A stretch of DNA of 64,000 nucleotides from Dillenia suffruticosa (taxonomy: Eukaryota > Streptophyta > Magnoliopsida > Dilleniales > Dilleniaceae): the NCBI GenBank assembly GCA_033439265.1, contig JAVTVX010000024.1, forward strand, positions 9,345,001 through 9,409,000, given 5' to 3'. The position numbers were made by a program, and so were the translations under genes. This document shows, piece by piece, positions 59,971 to 64,000 of the stretch. The notes beneath the pieces were generated by a model. The model made no database searches and had not been told where the DNA came from. It worked only from the letters and a program-made list of their open reading frames with translations. Every line of letters starts with the position of its first letter. Position 1 is the stretch's first letter.

Positions 59971-62589
59971 TTCTCTCTCTTTTCTCTTTTACCTCTATCA
60001 CTTTCTCCATTCGTTGCTACTACTAAAAACGAAGATTTTTGCTGAAACTGACATCGCAATTTTGCCTCATTGTCCATGGAAACTACTGGACGTACATTTT
60101 TCTGCTTTCTCCATTCCCCATTTTCCATTTTCTCTTCTACTTTCTCTCCTTACCACGAACACCATCTTCTGTCGGAGGTAAGTTTTTCTGTTTTTAACAA
60201 TCATTGATGTATATTTATTGTCTCTTGACACCCATACATGATCAGGGTTAGGATAACTTACACTGACATATTTTTTTTTTCACAGCTATTGCTTTTTTCA
60301 TACACATTGGTTTAGTAAGCAACTTCTTCTATTTTCACCTTAAATAAGCTTCTCTTCTATGTTGTTTTGTATTCAACATATTGATAGATTTAGTATACAA
60401 TTTCTTTGCTTTCTACCTTATATAAGCATGTTTTTTGTATTACTTTATATTCCATCACGTTATAGTTTTAGGATCAAGGTCACTCATAAATAGTACAAAT
60501 TTTTGAGTATTATGATGAAGATGAGGGGAAACATGAGAACCTCCATAAAAAAATCTAGTCATCTCAGAAGTTCTCATATTAGAAGAAAGTTGATTAGTTG
60601 ATACTAACTAAAAACTTTCCAATCCAACATTTGTTGGATCAATGGAGGCTATATTCGACTATTCAAATTATTCAATGATTTGGTCATTATTGTTGTCTCT
60701 TATTAGAAAGCATATTTTACCATATCTCGCTGAAAAAGTAGAACTTTGAGGAACAAAAAAGAAAAAACGTCTTTAGCATAAGTGTCATTGGCTTTCCTAT
60801 GATAAGCACAAAGTCTTTCTTTTTAATAGGAATTGATGGTATCTCAAAACATAACTTGCATAGTTCACATGAAGTATAGCCAACAAATATATTAGAGAAT
60901 AACTTATTACATGCTAAAGTATCAACCTTGTTTATCTCTAGCTCTCCTTTTCTCTTCATTTTCAAGTAAAGAATAATGCAAATAGATATTTAAATCAAAT
61001 ACAAAATATAGAGAGAAATATGCAAAATAGATAATAAGATAAGAACTAAAGTAGAAAAAAAAACATAAGAAGCTATATCATATGAAAAAGTAGGAGGTCA
61101 AATGCAAACAAGAGAGCTAACAAAAACAGCAAAAGCATAAACTAATTACTGATAAAAAATAACAAAACAACTAGCACAACACATAAATTGAAAGACATAT
61201 CTCTTTTATCTCTTTTAAAAATTTAAAATTACCTTAGATGAGACAAACACATAAAGTAGCCACCACTCTCAACAACTAAGCATCCAAAGAAAATTCAACA
61301 AAAGAAACAAATAATATACAAAGCAAAACCATTAATATCTCAACAAAGTTATATGAAAATCCAACAGCAAAAAAGAAATAAATTATTAACCAAAATTATT
61401 AATATTCAGAACTAAAATAAAATAAAAAAAGAAGAGTAACAGATACCTAAAACTTTCCAAGTGAGATCTTCCATTTTTTCGTGCAAAAATGCAACAAATA
61501 ACATACAAGATTTCTTAACAATTGAGAATGATCAAATATTGATACAATTCTACTATAATCAAAAGATGGAGAATTCAAAGTCGTACAACTGAGAATGATC
61601 TAAAGACGAAAATATGATATAGAAAAGCTATTGATTTTTGGAGAAAAAAGTAAAATCAAGTCTAGCTTCCAATTTATGGGCTCACTGAGATACAGTTCAT
61701 CAAGCAAAAAAGCATTGGATAATAAATTTTATAGAAAACTTTTACAGTTCATCAAATGGTCATAATTTCGAATAAGACCCAAATAGAACCAATAACCAAG
61801 TCAATTTTTTTTTGTATGAGTCCATACATAACTAATAAAGTTTAAAGTTTAGAGTTCAGGGTTTATGATTTAAAGTTTAGGATTTAGATTTTAAGGTTTA
61901 GGGTTTAACATTATTAGGACTCCTACTATATAGTTTAAATCAATATACTAATAAGATTTATGATCTAGGGTTTAGAGTTTATATTATGAGATTTAAGGTT
62001 TAAAATTTAAAATTTTCAGTATCCCTACCATATATATTTCTTATTTTAAATAAATGAGTAAAAACTAAAAACCCAATATAACAAGCAATAACAATTAAAA
62101 GAAATAATATTTTCTTTCATATTATTTGCATCAATAAAAAAGTTGGTGCTTTCTTTTCAGTTGTTCACATAGCAATATGAGAGCAAATCAGAACTTCTTT
62201 TTTATCCTATAGGTAAATATATATAATACTCATCCACTATATATATATATTAGTTTTTTTTTCCTTTGATTAATACATATATATATAGAAAATGAATGTT
62301 TGTTTTAAATTCATTATCTGTTAGTAAGTTAATTTCTAATTACTCTAAATGCTTTATATGTATATTATTGTTCTCTTTGCATATATATAATATTTATTCA
62401 TTAAATATATTGATTTTTCATATTTGTTTAACATATATATGTATAGAAAAAGAATGTTGAATTTATATTCATTATTAATTAATTAGTTATTCTCAAATTA
62501 CTCTAAATTCATATTATTCATTATTGCTTTTAGATGTTTTCTTATATCAAACTAACATATGTTATAAATATTTAATTTTTGTACTAAAA
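59971..62589. other. Internal DNA of CACTA-like region, no gene supported
   Basis: Apart from the telomere-like heptamers, 59971-62589 contains pyrimidine-rich and A-rich tracts (59960-60130, 61010-61440) and short frames without family matches. Confidence 0.4.
61840..62012 (+). repeat. Decayed telomere-type heptamer arrays
   Basis: From 61840 the sequence parses without gaps into ten heptamers (GTTTAAA, GTTTAGA, GTTCAGG, GTTTATG, ATTTAAA, GTTTAGG, ATTTAGA, TTTTAAG, GTTTAGG, GTTTAAC), all close to GTTTAGG, the plant telomere unit. A second block, 61955-62012, parses the same way (GATTTAT, GATCTAG, GGTTTAG, AGTTTAT and so on). Confidence 0.65.
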
Positions 62590-64000
62590 ATATGTATCAA
62601 GAAAGAGTAAAATTTAAAGGAATCATAATTATGGAATCATCTAAGGAAACACCATTGGCATGTGTTGATGAGTGTCCGATTGAAAAAGGAGCCATTACTT
62701 GTAGGATGTTACATTTGGTATTATCAAAACTAAGTATTAATTATAGGCATAAAGAGTTTGGTCATTTATTGATTTAATTTTTCATATTTTACAACTGATG
62801 ATTTTCAAAGCACTCGAAGAAAAGGAAGGACCACTCTCAAGGACATTTGGAATCTAAGATCACAACAAATTGTAGTATCTTTCAATGTTGAGTTTCAGCT
62901 CATTGGACGAAAGTTGCAAATACTAGCCAGTTTCTATAGTTTTATGGTTAGGAGTTTGCGATTCTACCCTTTTAGTTGTAGGGACCGGTGTAGTATCCTT
63001 ATGAAATCGAAAGCACAAATGAAATCTTTCGCAAAGGCACTTGCTAGATTTGCTTTTTTTTTTTTAATATTGTTATTGCAACGTATTCTAATTCAAATGT
63101 TTTTTTTTAAGCAAAGATTTTTATTTAAAATAGAAAATGAGAGTGATGCTTAACTCAAATCAGTTTTTACAAAATTTAAAGAGTGTAGATATACTTTTAA
63201 AAAATATATTATGATGAGAAGAATATTACTGAAAAGATTTCAACAAATGTCCTGCAAGGTCACAAATCTCATGAATGAGAGGGCATTGTTGCACATTCAT
63301 ACTCAAGATATGAATATGGAAAGATAATAACATGTTTTACTTAATAACATTTTGTTTACTTTTATATGCTTACCATAATAATTCAAAATATTTTATAAGA
63401 AAGTTTAAAATAGAGAAGTATAGCCAATTGCAGCAAATGTATACGCACACTTGCAGCTCAAAGGCATTTGTAAGGTGCGTAAAGGAATTGGCAATTATTT
63501 TAAATATTGATGTTGTATTTATTATTATTTTTTTAGTTGCTAACAATTTTATTTTAGAAATTAGAGATAGGACATCCCTTTAACAGAATCAAACTGCATA
63601 AAACTACCCATAAGAAGAATGATGGTTCGTATATAAATATAGAATTTGTCAATATGATGATAAGTCACATAACTTTATGTATCACTTATTTATAAGCGTT
63701 GTACTAATATTTTTATGAGAGTTTGTATAGATATTTTAATATGCATTTTCTATACATAGGAACAAGTTGATGAAATGATGGCAACTCAACAAGCTATCTT
63801 AACTCAAGAGTCCATCAATGAAATCTAGGACAAAGTATTCATTGAAGTGACTGGCAAGGAATGTCCAAGTAGAGTTAGAGGTAAAGGGATGTGGGCTAAC
63901 ACCTAACAGCTATTATGGAAAATTGTCATATAGAGGCTAACTCTGCCAAAGAGTTGACCAAGGTGAACCGTAAATTGAAGGAAACAAAACATAAATTTCA
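62590..64000 (+). mobile_element. Decayed Ptta/En/Spm-type (Transposase_24) transposase, cut by window end
   Basis: Plus-strand RKGRTTLKDIWNLRSQQIVV and IGRKLQILASFYSFMVRSLRF (62815-62970) match the RGRT---IW-L----V-GQPIG---FLGT-AR block of plant Ptta transposases. KECRYTFKKYIMMR follows near 63180 and FQQMSCKVTNLMNERALLH near 63240-63295. After an apparently unrelated AT-rich stretch, EQVDEMMATQQAIL and DKVFIEVTGKECPSRVRGKG (63760-63890) match the C-terminal VFG-E--GRVRG-G block. Stops are present (for example in NEI-stop-DKVF). An open frame at 62592-62777 precedes it but is unrecognised. It is probably part of the CACTA-like element starting at 59564. Confidence 0.7.

Overview
The window looks like nuclear DNA of a flowering plant, probably a eudicot. 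It is very AT-rich, its genes have GT-AG spliceosomal introns, and two of its three protein genes belong to plant families (plasmodesmata-located proteins, caleosin peroxygenases). The mobile DNA is also typical of plants: Ty1/copia, CACTA, hAT, LINE and tRNA-like SINE elements. I cannot name the species from the sequence.

There are three intact genes, all on the minus strand. In + strand order they are a plasmodesmata-located protein (PDLP, 7879-10267, four coding exons, 274 aa), a caleosin/peroxygenase (25147-28490, six exons, 208 aa) and a ubiquitin E2 variant of the UEV1/MMS2 type (38411-51966, five exons over 13.6 kb, 159 aa, ending in a CaaX-like tetrapeptide). A tRNA-Thr(UGU) gene lies at 53303-53374 on the plus strand. 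As I recall it, Arabidopsis carries the same families side by side on chromosome 1 (At1g70660 UEV1B/MMZ2, At1g70670 and At1g70680 caleosins, At1g70690 PDLP5). The window therefore looks like a transposon-expanded version of a conserved gene neighbourhood.

The rest is mobile or repetitive DNA in several states of decay. 1-3900: two degraded copia fragments on either side of an LTR-like stretch. 12.7-16.7 kb: a decayed CACTA TNP2 transposase, cut by a second CACTA end, then a SINE, a 93-bp duplication and about 22 copies of a 42-bp repeat. 18.1-23.1 kb: a structurally complete but mutated copia element on the minus strand with both LTRs, PBS and PPT. 29.3-30.7 kb: another copia relic. 31.7-33.8 kb: a LINE reverse transcriptase relic on the minus strand, with a related 3' fragment near 53.5-54.1 kb on the plus strand. 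34-36.2 kb: a cluster of SINEs and a MITE-like inverted repeat. 42364-43543: a non-autonomous hAT-like element inside UEV intron 2. 55-59.5 kb: two 1.5-kb direct repeats rich in GTCGAC-like motifs around a gag-like relic. 59.6-64 kb: a CACTA-like end, decayed telomere-type heptamers and a decayed Ptta/En/Spm-type transposase running off the window.

Functionally, PDLPs act at plasmodesmata, caleosins on lipid bodies or ER in oxylipin metabolism and stress, and UEV1 proteins with Ubc13 in K63-linked ubiquitination. The sequence does not show that the three act together; what links them here is conserved adjacency.
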